This document shows positions 1 to 8,361 of a DNA stretch of 45,229 bases, piece after piece. The notes beneath the pieces were generated by a model. The model searched no databases and was not told the DNA's origin. It was given only the letters and a program-made list of their open reading frames with translations. Origin of the DNA: Gammaproteobacteria bacterium (GTDB taxonomy: Bacteria > Pseudomonadota > Gammaproteobacteria > GCA-001735895). Location: the NCBI GenBank assembly GCA_024224415.1, contig JAAENK010000235.1, forward strand, positions 1 to 45,229, read 5' to 3'. The position numbers and the translations under genes were made by a program. The first letter of the stretch is position 1, and each line of letters starts with the position of its first letter.

Positions 1-524
1 ATCAGGCGAAAATTCCTTTCTGATGGTGATTCGGTGGAGACGGGAGTTTTTGATCTGGAACTAAACCATTTCCATGATGAGAAGCGACTTTGCTTTGGAG
101 ATTCGACGGATTTTGCAAATAATGTTTCATCGAGTTCTTTGCTCACCTTGTCGAGCATACTCTGGTAAAGCGTCTGATAGTCACGCTCAATTTCCGCCAA
201 ATGCGGCTGAATATACTGCTTAAAAATATATATCGCAATTTCACGAAAATTGATACCGAGATCTTCTTCCTGCACACCTTCAGCCACCACAATGTTGGCG
301 GTAATCCGCACAATCAACTCGTGCAATGCCAGACGCTTGGGCCGAAATTGTACTAACTCGTCATGGTTAAGGCCGGTTATCCGGGCGAGCTCGTTGATTT
401 GGTGAAAATCGGTGAAGACATTATCGGCACTATAAATCGTTTCCAGCGACTCATATTCGACGGGAATATCCGACTCAATACCTGGATTCCAGGCGGAATA
501 ATTTTTTTCCTGATTTGCAGTCAA
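1..524 (-). CDS. Unrecognised protein, partial (runs off left edge)
   Basis: Reading the reverse strand, an open frame of about 174 codons continues to position 1 without a stop; the ORF track omits it because it is incomplete. I do not recognise the family. The visible part is mostly helical and charged, with stretches such as ELARITGLNHDEL and RLALHELIVRITANIV, then a Ser/Lys-rich tail, with no membrane segment or signal peptide. The frame opens directly after the TAA of the ChaC-like gene and is in the same frame as that gene. There is no ATG near the front; the TTG at 522-524 is the most usable start, but no good ribosome binding site precedes it. It is probably the last visible gene of the minus-strand catabolic operon. 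That it is coding is fairly sure; its start and function are not. Confidence 0.6.
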   Translation of the reverse strand, partial: MTANQEKNYSAWNPGIESDIPVEYESLETIYSADNVFTDFHQINELARITGLNHDELVQFRPKRLALHELIVRITANIVVAEGVQEEDLGINFREIAIYIFKQYIQPHLAEIERDYQTLYQSMLDKVSKELDETLFAKSVESPKQSRFSSWKWFSSRSKTPVSTESPSERNFRL

Positions 525-542
525 ATTAATAATCTGAACAAT

Positions 543-1124
543 TTAGTTAGTATCTATCGTGTGGAGATATTTTTCTATCGTGAAAATATGCTCATCCTCC
601 ACACCCATGTTCCGCAACGAATCTGCCAGTTCTAGCAGGTAATCGCTGTTAGTTCCACTGGGGCCTTTGGCGGTGGCGATTTGATACGCAATATCGTATT
701 CACTGGCCTCACCCAGGTAAGCATCATTGTCGCTGGTGGCAATATAAACCAGGCCCGTTTCTGACGTCTCGTCCTCGAATGCCATAGTGATGCTTAAACG
801 CAGATAACCATTTTTTTCCCGAACATCGAGCCACTCAAAAACTGAAGCTTCGACCTTATAAGCAACACCATGACAGATAGCGCCAGCCTCTTCGATGAGC
901 GTGACCACTCGACCGGGACTGGATTCGGTGCCTCGGTGATCGTGCGAACCCTGCCAGAAACGTCTGCTCCAACCTCTAATACTTGCTGTTTTTGATTCGA
1001 TGTAGGGAAAGTCGACCAGGTAAATCAATGAACCGTAACCGAATAGCCAGACTTCTTCACCCTCGGTGAGTTGGCATTGGCGCTGGTTGTGTTCGAAGGT
1101 ATTGACAGACATGAGCTTAGGCAT
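543..1124 (-). CDS. ChaC-like gamma-glutamylcyclotransferase
   Basis: The 193-residue protein has the family's opening motif (VWLFGYGSLIY, near residue 26) and the catalytic-glutamate motif LDVREKNGY in the middle. Length fits the ChaC family (about 180-230). Family members cleave the gamma-glutamyl bond of glutathione, releasing 5-oxoproline and Cys-Gly in the cytosol; here that is inferred. The listed ATG overlaps the end of the mttB-like gene by 8 bases; a second ATG four codons later (1110-1112) would leave a 4-base gap, and neither has a convincing ribosome site. It is the fourth gene of a minus-strand operon with a flavin demethylase-like enzyme. A role in recycling glutathione conjugates (for example from formaldehyde) is possible but unproven. 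Confidence 0.85.
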   Translation of the reverse strand: MPKLMSVNTFEHNQRQCQLTEGEEVWLFGYGSLIYLVDFPYIESKTASIRGWSRRFWQGSHDHRGTESSPGRVVTLIEEAGAICHGVAYKVEASVFEWLDVREKNGYLRLSITMAFEDETSETGLVYIATSDNDAYLGEASEYDIAYQIATAKGPSGTNSDYLLELADSLRNMGVEDEHIFTIEKYLHTIDTN

Positions 1125-2631
1125 TCACCGAAATCTCACGCGAGCGGCGCTCAATATATTCTAGCAAGGCATCATCAAGTGCGTCATCAATCGCCGGTGC
1201 TTCATATTTCTCCAGCCATTTTTTAGCCTTTTGCACGCCAACGGTTTCGCTATCCTGGCGCCCATCAATCTCCCATTGTTCAAAAGGACTATTGTGCTGT
1301 GAATCGAAGACATATAAATTACTATTGAGGGTATGGATTTCACCAAGAAAATGTCCAGCCGGACCGACTTTTTTGGCTAGCTCGAAAACTTCGTCGATAT
1401 CGCTGAAATCAGGGCCCTGTAGGAAATGATAAAATGCGTCGAGTTGTTCGAAGTCGATCATGGTTTTGCCGTAGCCGACGGTGAGGGAACCTTCTAGCAT
1501 TCCACCCGCCATGCTGAGCCAGTTAGCGTCAGATAACATGCTCGGGAACAGTCCCCACATCGAATCGTAGGCGGCTTGCATATCGCCTGTTTTTGACGTT
1601 GCGACGTTTAGAATCGCACGATGCGGTACTTTGTAATAACGCGCCATCGCGCTGGAGAGGAACTGTACCATTGCCGAATCGGGCGAGCCATGCACGGGGG
1701 CACCGCTATTGAGCGCCACAGTCATGGCGGGTACGCCAAATATCATCGGTGAGCCCGGGCGTATTATTTGTGCCAGAGCCATTGCCATCAGGGCTTCGGC
1801 CAAAACCATGCCAACAGTGCCGACATTGCTTGCCGGTGTACTGGCTGCTGTCATGGAAAACGGTGAGCACATCACCGCCTGATTGTTGCTGGCGTAAACC
1901 TTGAGAGCGTCGAGCATGGTTTCATCCCAGACCAGCGGTGAATTGGCATTGATGAGTGATGTGGTTACGGTATTGTTGCTTGCAAACTCGTCACCGAATA
2001 CGATGCCCATCATTGCCATGGTGTCTTCAGCACGACTGCGTGAAGTAACATTTCCGATGACAGGTTTGTCCGAATATTTTAGCCCGCTGTAAGCCATGTG
2101 CATGTGACGGTATGGCACCGGGATATCGACTGGCTCGACGATAGGTCCTCCGGCAATATGTACGGTAGATGCCATGTGGTTGAGTTTTTGCAGGTTATTC
2201 AGATCATCAAACGTAGCGTAACGACGTACGCCCTCCATATCGCGTACGAACGGTGCACCGTAAGACGGCGAAACTACCGCGTGACCATCCCCAACTGTTG
2301 CAGAGCGTTCCGGGTTGCGTGCGTGATGCGTGAATGATGATGGAATTTTGCCGATCAGTTCGAGCAGTTCTTCGCGACCAATTTTGACCCGTTGATCGTC
2401 GATTTCGGCACCAGTTTGTCGCCAGTAGTCGAGAGACTCTTCATCCTGGAAATCACAACCGATCTCCTCGACAACACGCATGGCGAATTCGTGGATACGT
2501 TCTACACCCTCGGCATCGCAGACTTCCATGATCGGAATCTTGCGCTGAATTTCCGAGTGGTGTTTGACGGCAGCACTTGCCAATGCAGCACGACGGTCTT
2601 TGCTGCCGCCGGTTCGGCGTCGTGTCGTCAT
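1117..2631 (-). CDS. MttB-family (trimethylamine/betaine) corrinoid methyltransferase, non-pyrrolysine type
   Basis: The 504-residue protein belongs to the MttB superfamily (COG5598), which moves a methyl group from a methylated amine to a corrinoid protein. Archaeal trimethylamine enzymes read an internal amber codon as pyrrolysine. This gene has no internal stop, so it is of the non-pyrrolysine type, whose characterised members (MtgB, MtpB, MtcB) act on glycine betaine, proline betaine and carnitine. A typical alanine/methionine-rich barrel region lies around residues 230-330. The start ATG is 3 bases after the aldolase stop, and the end overlaps the ChaC-like gene. No corrinoid carrier or reactivase gene is in the window, so the methyl acceptor is unknown. 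Its operon partners suggest stepwise N-demethylation of a betaine-like substrate. Confidence 0.85.
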   Translation of the reverse strand: MTTRRRTGGSKDRRAALASAAVKHHSEIQRKIPIMEVCDAEGVERIHEFAMRVVEEIGCDFQDEESLDYWRQTGAEIDDQRVKIGREELLELIGKIPSSFTHHARNPERSATVGDGHAVVSPSYGAPFVRDMEGVRRYATFDDLNNLQKLNHMASTVHIAGGPIVEPVDIPVPYRHMHMAYSGLKYSDKPVIGNVTSRSRAEDTMAMMGIVFGDEFASNNTVTTSLINANSPLVWDETMLDALKVYASNNQAVMCSPFSMTAASTPASNVGTVGMVLAEALMAMALAQIIRPGSPMIFGVPAMTVALNSGAPVHGSPDSAMVQFLSSAMARYYKVPHRAILNVATSKTGDMQAAYDSMWGLFPSMLSDANWLSMAGGMLEGSLTVGYGKTMIDFEQLDAFYHFLQGPDFSDIDEVFELAKKVGPAGHFLGEIHTLNSNLYVFDSQHNSPFEQWEIDGRQDSETVGVQKAKKWLEKYEAPAIDDALDDALLEYIERRSREISVNA

Positions 2632-2634
2632 GAT

Positions 2635-3504
2635 TTAGCCCAGCGGTTCTAGGCTGGCAGCGAGAGTTTTTTCTTCGTCTGCGCTAAGCGGTGTTAAAGG
2701 ACGACGTACAGCCCCACCATCGAAACCACGTTGGCGAGAGGCCGACTTCACTTTGGCGATATAGTTGCCAGACCATGCGTAGAGCAAGGATGGGACCATG
2801 CTTTCCCACAAATCCAATGCGCCATTGAAGTCACCCGTTGAAACCAGTTGGTATAGACGTACACATTCCTTTGGCATGTAGTTTGCGGCACCCCAGATAG
2901 CACCGGCGGCTCCAGCCATGAATGCGAATACGGTAGTTGGATCTGCACCGTTGAGCACTTTGTAACCGGTTTGAATATACGCCTGGTGAGTCGCCAGATC
3001 ACCTGCGCTGTCTTTGATGTAATTGAAATTCGGCAACGTGTTTAAGCGTTGAAACAATTCGACGGAAATACCAATACCAGTAGTTTGCGGGATGTTATAA
3101 CCGATAATGTCTGTGTTTACCGCAGCATCGACCGTGCGATAAAACTCGTATAGTCCGTTGTCGTCTTCCGGGCCCTCGAGATAAGGCGGTAAAATCATCA
3201 AGGCGTCTGCACCGAGGCCTTCGGCATGCCTTGAGCGTTCGAGTACTTCATCGACGTTCAGTGCCGATGTCTGGCAAATTAAATTACAACGACCATCGAC
3301 CCGCTTCGCGCCAATCTCATAAAGTTTGTTACATTCGATTTGTGTCAAATATGGATGTTGTCCTGTGCCCGCACCGAGCACCAGCCCCTGAACACCGCTA
3401 TCGATATACAGGTCGATGAGCTCTTGCCAGCGGGTATAGTCGATACTGCCATCCTCGAACATCGGCGTTTGCATCGCCAGATTAATACCTATTAAGTCAC
3501 TCAT
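2635..3504 (-). CDS. DapA/NanA-superfamily aldolase or dehydratase (dihydrodipicolinate-synthase-like)
   Basis: The 289-residue length matches the class I aldolase family. The GAGTGQHPYLT loop corresponds to the family GTTGE region, YNIPQTTG to the YNxPxxT motif carrying the catalytic tyrosine, and YIKDSAGD holds the Schiff-base lysine. The true dapA is unlikely to sit here, away from lysine genes and inside a catabolic operon, so a role on a keto or hydroxy acid from amino-acid breakdown is more likely. In the published trans-4-hydroxy-L-proline betaine pathway a member of this superfamily removes water and ammonia from a proline-derived intermediate; that parallel is inference. It lies 3 bases downstream of the oxidoreductase and 3 bases upstream of the mttB-like gene, so co-transcription is very likely. 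Confidence 0.85.
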   Translation of the reverse strand: MSDLIGINLAMQTPMFEDGSIDYTRWQELIDLYIDSGVQGLVLGAGTGQHPYLTQIECNKLYEIGAKRVDGRCNLICQTSALNVDEVLERSRHAEGLGADALMILPPYLEGPEDDNGLYEFYRTVDAAVNTDIIGYNIPQTTGIGISVELFQRLNTLPNFNYIKDSAGDLATHQAYIQTGYKVLNGADPTTVFAFMAGAAGAIWGAANYMPKECVRLYQLVSTGDFNGALDLWESMVPSLLYAWSGNYIAKVKSASRQRGFDGGAVRRPLTPLSADEEKTLAASLEPLG

Positions 3505-3507
3505 AAG

Positions 3508-5499
3508 TTATATCCTCAGGCCGACTTTACGACCATCGTGAAAAGCGTAGGGCGCTTGCCGCGGTGCGGCCGCATCGCCGACTACATGAAATTTGATATC
3601 ACTCTCAGCAAGTGCGAGCTCGACATCGTTGTTTACGCGATTGGTGGTTGCCGTGACGATGGCCGATGCCTCGATGGTTTCGACCGAGCCGTCAAGCAGG
3701 GAGCGAACCTCTGCTCGATCACCGTGCCAATGGCTAATGACCGACTCCAGCTTAAAGTTGGCGCCCAGTTTCTTCAAAGAGGAGCGGATCTGAGAATCTG
3801 ATGTGGTGCGTGCGAGTTCCCTGCCGATCATCGGATCCGGCGTGATAATGGTGACATCGTGACCCTTATCGGCCAGGTGCCAGGCAGTACCAGCACCGCG
3901 CCAGTTGCCGCCTTCGTCGAGTACTATGACAGATTTACCGAGTTTGGCCTGGTCGCGGAAAACTTCTTCGCAGGCGTACACCTTGCCATTTTCCAGCCCC
4001 GGTAATTGCTCGGCTTCGGGTAACCAGCGTTGCTGCGCGAATTCGTCGGGTAGCGAACCGGTGGCGAGTACTACTTCATCTGCGCCAAATTCGAGAATGT
4101 CAGTTTCATCCATCGGTGTGAAGTACTGCACCTCGACACCGAGTTTTTCGAACTGGCGTAAATACCAACCGATAAGTTCGATAACTTGCCCCCGTCTTGG
4201 CGCCAGCCCGGCAAGACGAAATTGTCCACCGAGGTCACCGAGTGCTTCGACCAATGTGACCCTGTGACCACGTTCGGCGGCGACGCGCGCGGCTTCCATA
4301 CCGGCCGGCCCGCCACCGATTACCAGGACTTTTTTCGGTGTATCGGATTTGGTAAAGCGATCACCACCCCACTCAAATTCACGCCCTGCAGATGGGTTAA
4401 TCAAACAGGAAATCCAGTAATCGCGCGAACGTCTGCCCCAGCACATCTGGTTGCAGGAGATACAGCCACGGATATCGTCTTCGCGACTGGCGCGGGCTTT
4501 GTTGACCCAGTGCGGGTCGGCGATCTGCCCACGCACGATGGAGACCAGGTCGGCATCACCGCTGGTGATTGTGTAACTGGCATTTTCCGGCGTGCGAATA
4601 TGGCATTCGGCGGTAATCTGGATCTGCTTGACTACCGACTTTAATGCTGCGGCGAGTGGTACGCCCTGTTTTTCGCCGTAGACAAAGGTCGCCATGAGGC
4701 GATCATAATCGACATAATTGCCAGCCCCGCAACTGACATAATCAACATTGCCGCCGGCGTCGTGCAGGGCGATGACTTCCTGCAGTTGCTCCAGCGACAT
4801 GATGTAGGGTGTTTCTTCAGAAAAGCTGATCGACATACCGATGATGAAGTCTTCACCGCAGGCCTTTCGAATTGAATTGACAATCGACATCGACAGGCGA
4901 CAACGGTTCTCTAACGAACCACCCCACTGGTCGTCGCGTTTATTCGACCAGGGTGTCCAGAATTGATCGAGCAAGGCGTTATAGGCGGCGAATAGATCGA
5001 CACCGTCAAAACCTGCGGCCTGGCAGCGCTTTGCAGCCAGCGTGAAGCATTCGATAACTTCGAAAATTTCACTCTCACGCATGCTGTGGCTGCCGTCAGA
5101 ATCGTGATACGAGGCCAGCCCAGAAGGCCCCCAGTGCGGCATGAAGGACAGGTCAGAATCACCGTGCTGGCCGACGTGATAAAGCTGTTGCACGATGGTG
5201 CTATCATGCGCGTGAACCGCGTCGGTGATCTTGCGAAAATGAGGAATCACTTCGTCATCACAATGACGGAAATTACCGCGTGTCAACACTGCGGTCGGGT
5301 GTACCGGCATGGGTTCAACCACGATCATCGCCGCACCGCCAATGGCGCGTTCTTCATAGTAGGCGCGATGACGCTCGCCAGGTAAGCCGAGGTCGGACAT
5401 GTTGGCGGTATGCGCGCCGAACACGATCCGATTTTCCAGTGTTCTATGGCGCAGTTGTAAAGCGTCAAACAGGGCGGGATAGTGAGTCATGGTCATCAT
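3508..5499 (-). CDS. FMN/4Fe-4S/FAD oxidoreductase of the trimethylamine dehydrogenase / dienoyl-CoA reductase family
   Basis: The N-terminal half is an old-yellow-enzyme FMN barrel. It is followed by the iron-sulphur motif C-x2-C-x3-C-x11-C (CISCNQMC onward, about residues 346-365) and a Rossmann dinucleotide fold with GGGPAGMEAARVAAERG. This is the layout of trimethylamine dehydrogenase, dimethylglycine- and N-methylproline-demethylating enzymes and FadH. The neighbours favour oxidative N-demethylation of a methylated amino acid, which would release formaldehyde. The ORF track starts at 5571, but the extra 24 residues are unlike the family. The ATG at 5499 has AAGG six bases upstream and restores an 83-base gap to the divergent enolase-like gene. 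FadH-like fatty-acid work is less likely, as no lipid genes are nearby. Confidence 0.85.
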   Translation of the reverse strand: MMTMTHYPALFDALQLRHRTLENRIVFGAHTANMSDLGLPGERHRAYYEERAIGGAAMIVVEPMPVHPTAVLTRGNFRHCDDEVIPHFRKITDAVHAHDSTIVQQLYHVGQHGDSDLSFMPHWGPSGLASYHDSDGSHSMRESEIFEVIECFTLAAKRCQAAGFDGVDLFAAYNALLDQFWTPWSNKRDDQWGGSLENRCRLSMSIVNSIRKACGEDFIIGMSISFSEETPYIMSLEQLQEVIALHDAGGNVDYVSCGAGNYVDYDRLMATFVYGEKQGVPLAAALKSVVKQIQITAECHIRTPENASYTITSGDADLVSIVRGQIADPHWVNKARASREDDIRGCISCNQMCWGRRSRDYWISCLINPSAGREFEWGGDRFTKSDTPKKVLVIGGGPAGMEAARVAAERGHRVTLVEALGDLGGQFRLAGLAPRRGQVIELIGWYLRQFEKLGVEVQYFTPMDETDILEFGADEVVLATGSLPDEFAQQRWLPEAEQLPGLENGKVYACEEVFRDQAKLGKSVIVLDEGGNWRGAGTAWHLADKGHDVTIITPDPMIGRELARTTSDSQIRSSLKKLGANFKLESVISHWHGDRAEVRSLLDGSVETIEASAIVTATTNRVNNDVELALAESDIKFHVVGDAAAPRQAPYAFHDGRKVGLRI

Positions 5500-5582
5500 T
5501 CGTTGCCTTGAAGTGATTAATATACCTATTGTGGCCAGATGAGCAAAACGATATATTTCCAGAAACCTCATAGATATCCGTA

Positions 5583-6806
5583 ATGAAACTAAAAGACATC
5601 AAAACCTGGGTAACCGTACCACCAACAGGTATAGGCGGTTCATTCTGGGTTCTCACCAAGCTCACCACCGATAATGGCATCGAAGGCATTGGTGAGTGTT
5701 ATGGTATTCCGGTGTCGGGTGATATCTCCTGCGCGATGGTGGAGGATACCTTCCAGCGTTTTATCGCCGGGGAAGATCCGCACAATATTGAGACAATGTT
5801 TCGGCGCGTGTATTCAGCCGGTTTCACGCAGCGCCCTGATGTTAGCATGATGGGTGTATTCAGTGGTATCGAAATCGCGATCTGGGATATCCTCGGTAAG
5901 GCCCACGACGTGCCGGTTTATCAACTGCTTGGTGGTAAGTTTCATGATCGGCTCCGTACCTATACTTATTTATATCCCAAAGATCTGACGCCCGGTGCAG
6001 ATGCACCCGATGTCTATCACGATGGCGATGCTGCAGCCGAGCGCGCGCTCGAGTATGTCGAGATGGGTTTTACCGCGATCAAGCAGGATCCGGCCGGGCC
6101 TTACAGTTTTCAGGGCGGGCGTGAATTGTCATTACACGAACTCTCACGGAGCGAATACAATGTCAAACGCATTCGTGAAGCGGTAGGTGATAAAGCCGAT
6201 ATTCTGTTTGGTACGCACGGGCAGATGACCACGTCCTCGGCGATCCGGTTGGCGAAACGTCTGGAGCCATATGACCCCCTGTGGTTTGAAGAACCCTGTC
6301 CACCGGATCAGATGGCGGCTATCAGTAAGGTCGCCGAGGCGACATCGATTCCAGTCGCTACCGGTGAGCGCTTGACCACCAAAGTTGAATTCCACGAGGC
6401 GCTAAAGGCAGGTGTATCGATTTTACAGCCCGATATAGGACGTAGTGGCGGTATTTGGGAAACCAAAAAAATTGCCATTATAGCTGAATTATTTAATGCT
6501 CAGGTAGCACCACATATTTACTGCGGGCCGATTGCACACGCCGCTGCCGTCCAGGTTGCGTTTAGCAGCCCGAGTTTCCTGATACTGGAAACCATCCAAA
6601 CTGATTTTCACGATAATATTTTGCAAAAACCACTGATCTGGGAAGCGGGGTACATGCCCGCGCCAGATAAGCCGGGTCTCGGAATAGAGTTAAACGAAAA
6701 AGTGATCGAGGCGCACCCGTATAGCAGTGGTGGACGTCTGCATCTGGAAATGTGTCAGACGGTGCTCGATTCGAATAATCAGAAGACGATTGATGAGATT
6801 TCGTAG
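5583..6806 (+). CDS. Enolase-superfamily (mandelate racemase/muconate lactonizing) protein with altered metal site
   Basis: The 407-residue protein has the N-terminal capping domain and C-terminal barrel of the mandelate racemase group, nearest in pattern to galactonate and mannonate dehydratases. The metal-ligand glutamates appear in WFEEPCPP and ATGERLT, the late histidine in APHIYCGP, and IKQDP marks the second barrel strand. The first metal ligand, normally Asp in a DxH motif, aligns to Gly in FGTHGQ. Family members abstract a proton next to a carboxylate, acting as epimerases or dehydratases. It is divergent from the flavin/aldolase/MttB operon, which resembles betaine catabolic clusters where an enolase-superfamily epimerase acts first. 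Whether it binds magnesium normally is open. Confidence 0.8.
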   Translation: MKLKDIKTWVTVPPTGIGGSFWVLTKLTTDNGIEGIGECYGIPVSGDISCAMVEDTFQRFIAGEDPHNIETMFRRVYSAGFTQRPDVSMMGVFSGIEIAIWDILGKAHDVPVYQLLGGKFHDRLRTYTYLYPKDLTPGADAPDVYHDGDAAAERALEYVEMGFTAIKQDPAGPYSFQGGRELSLHELSRSEYNVKRIREAVGDKADILFGTHGQMTTSSAIRLAKRLEPYDPLWFEEPCPPDQMAAISKVAEATSIPVATGERLTTKVEFHEALKAGVSILQPDIGRSGGIWETKKIAIIAELFNAQVAPHIYCGPIAHAAAVQVAFSSPSFLILETIQTDFHDNILQKPLIWEAGYMPAPDKPGLGIELNEKVIEAHPYSSGGRLHLEMCQTVLDSNNQKTIDEIS

Positions 6807-6814
6807 AAACCCCG

Positions 6815-8320
6815 TTACTGATGCTGTCTCTGACGTTTGTTAGCAACCCCACAACGTGAAGATGTTTTGGTTTGTCCAAAAGGAGGCTGTCCTTTCAATC
6901 CCGAACGTTGGTAATCAAGCAGCAGCAACGGCAATAGTACCGGCTCCGAATCTGGTTGGTTTTTAACACTTATCGAATAAACAAGTTCAAACAAACGTTT
7001 CAGGGAAATTTTCCAGGTACTCCCTGCAGCCAGGTAAAGCACATCGCTGAGTTGTAAAAACTGATGGAATGCATTATCACCAAGTAACAATGGCAAGGTA
7101 TTTTTAAAACGCCCCGAGTTGGCTATCATGCCCCAGAAGCGGGCGAACCGATTGACACGCTGCATGGTATCGAAATCAATTTTTTCGGTACTTAAAATAT
7201 TATAAGGCGCCTTCGGGTTATAGCGCATAACGCCAGATTGCGTATGCCGGTTGATCGGTGCGCCACGCAAGCGTTTGAGTATACCGAGCTGGATTTCCTG
7301 CGGTTCCAGCGCTACCAGCTGATTGAAACTTTCGGCAAAATTTTCCATGCTGTCACCGGGCAATCCAAAAACCAGATCCGCATGGATATGCGCACCGGTG
7401 TTTTCACGCAGCCACCGCAGATTATTTCTGGTTTTTTCATTGTCCTGCTTACGGCTGATTAAAGCTTGAATTTCGGAATCGAAAGTTTGCACACCGATCT
7501 CTAATTGAAGTGATCCCTGTGGGAATTTAGCAAGGACTTGTTTTAACAGGTCTGGCAACAGGTCTGGAACCACTTCGAAATGCAAATATAAATCATCACT
7601 CATTCGCGCCAGGAAAAACTCAAGGATTGCGACGCTGCTGCTGACTTTTAAGTTAAAGGTGCGGTCGATAAATTTGAAATTCCGAGCGCCCCTCTGGTAT
7701 AACAAATCCATTTCGATTAAAAATTTTTCCAGATCGAAAGGCTTCGCAGTTCTATCCAGCGCTGACAGACAAAATTCGCATTTGAACGGGCAACCACGTG
7801 ATGCCTCGACATATATAAGGCGATTACGAATGTCTTCTTTATTGTAGTAAGCATAGGGCAGGGTTAAGCTATTGAGCGCTATTGGCTCGCCAGTAATTAT
7901 TCGATCCAGGGGTTGCTTGTTTTCGATTATTTGTGAACAGAGCTTGTAGAAGCTGGTTTCGCCCGGCCCTGTAATTACATAGTCGACCACTTTTGTGAGG
8001 GACGGTAGATCCTCAGCAAAACTGACTTCCGGGCCACCGACAATAATTTTTATTTGCGGTGCGACTTGTTTGAGCAGATTGATAACATCAGTAATTTCTT
8101 CGATGTTCCAGATATAAACACTAAAGCCGATAATTTTTGGTTTATAGCTCAACAGTTGCTCGGCAATATCAATGGGCCTTTGTTGAATAGGAAATTCACA
8201 CAACTGAGCACGAGTCTGCAAGTCACCCAGGTTGGCATAGAGATATCGTAAGGCAAACGCCGTATGCATATAGCGAGCATTCAGCGTGCTGAGTAAAATT
8301 TCGACTGGCATTGGTATCAC
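6815..8320 (-). CDS. B12-binding radical SAM protein (DUF4080-type)
   Basis: The 501-residue protein begins with a cobalamin-binding-like Rossmann domain (about residues 5-140, with IIVGGPEVS and VITGPGETSF). A radical SAM barrel follows with the cluster motif RGCPFKCEFC near residue 185. The C-terminal third resembles the DUF4080 region seen in these proteins. Such enzymes use a 4Fe-4S cluster and S-adenosylmethionine, often with cobalamin, for methylation or rearrangement; the substrate is unknown. An alternative start is the methionine at codon 4. The gene converges on the enolase-like gene with an 8-base gap and stands alone. Its possible demand for B12 parallels the corrinoid-linked MttB nearby, but no functional link is shown. 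Confidence 0.85.
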   Translation of the reverse strand: MIPMPVEILLSTLNARYMHTAFALRYLYANLGDLQTRAQLCEFPIQQRPIDIAEQLLSYKPKIIGFSVYIWNIEEITDVINLLKQVAPQIKIIVGGPEVSFAEDLPSLTKVVDYVITGPGETSFYKLCSQIIENKQPLDRIITGEPIALNSLTLPYAYYNKEDIRNRLIYVEASRGCPFKCEFCLSALDRTAKPFDLEKFLIEMDLLYQRGARNFKFIDRTFNLKVSSSVAILEFFLARMSDDLYLHFEVVPDLLPDLLKQVLAKFPQGSLQLEIGVQTFDSEIQALISRKQDNEKTRNNLRWLRENTGAHIHADLVFGLPGDSMENFAESFNQLVALEPQEIQLGILKRLRGAPINRHTQSGVMRYNPKAPYNILSTEKIDFDTMQRVNRFARFWGMIANSGRFKNTLPLLLGDNAFHQFLQLSDVLYLAAGSTWKISLKRLFELVYSISVKNQPDSEPVLLPLLLLDYQRSGLKGQPPFGQTKTSSRCGVANKRQRQHQ

Positions 8321-8361
8321 ATTAGATGAGCGCTAGATGTTAGCACAATGGATGAATGCAC

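Noticed and set aside
363-635. Plus-strand ORF of 90 residues
   Set aside because: Lies opposite the partial unknown protein and the end of the ChaC-like gene, both better supported on the minus strand.
1117-2631. Pyrrolysine-containing trimethylamine methyltransferase
   Set aside because: The whole 504-codon frame is open with no internal amber codon.
4186-4644. Plus-strand ORF of 152 residues
   Set aside because: Antisense to the flavin oxidoreductase gene, including its iron-sulphur motif.
3508-5499. Fatty-acid 2,4-dienoyl-CoA reductase (FadH) as the name of the flavin oxidoreductase
   Set aside because: Domain order is the same, but there are no lipid genes nearby and the operon contains MttB and an aldolase; a demethylase-type role fits better, so no symbol is given.
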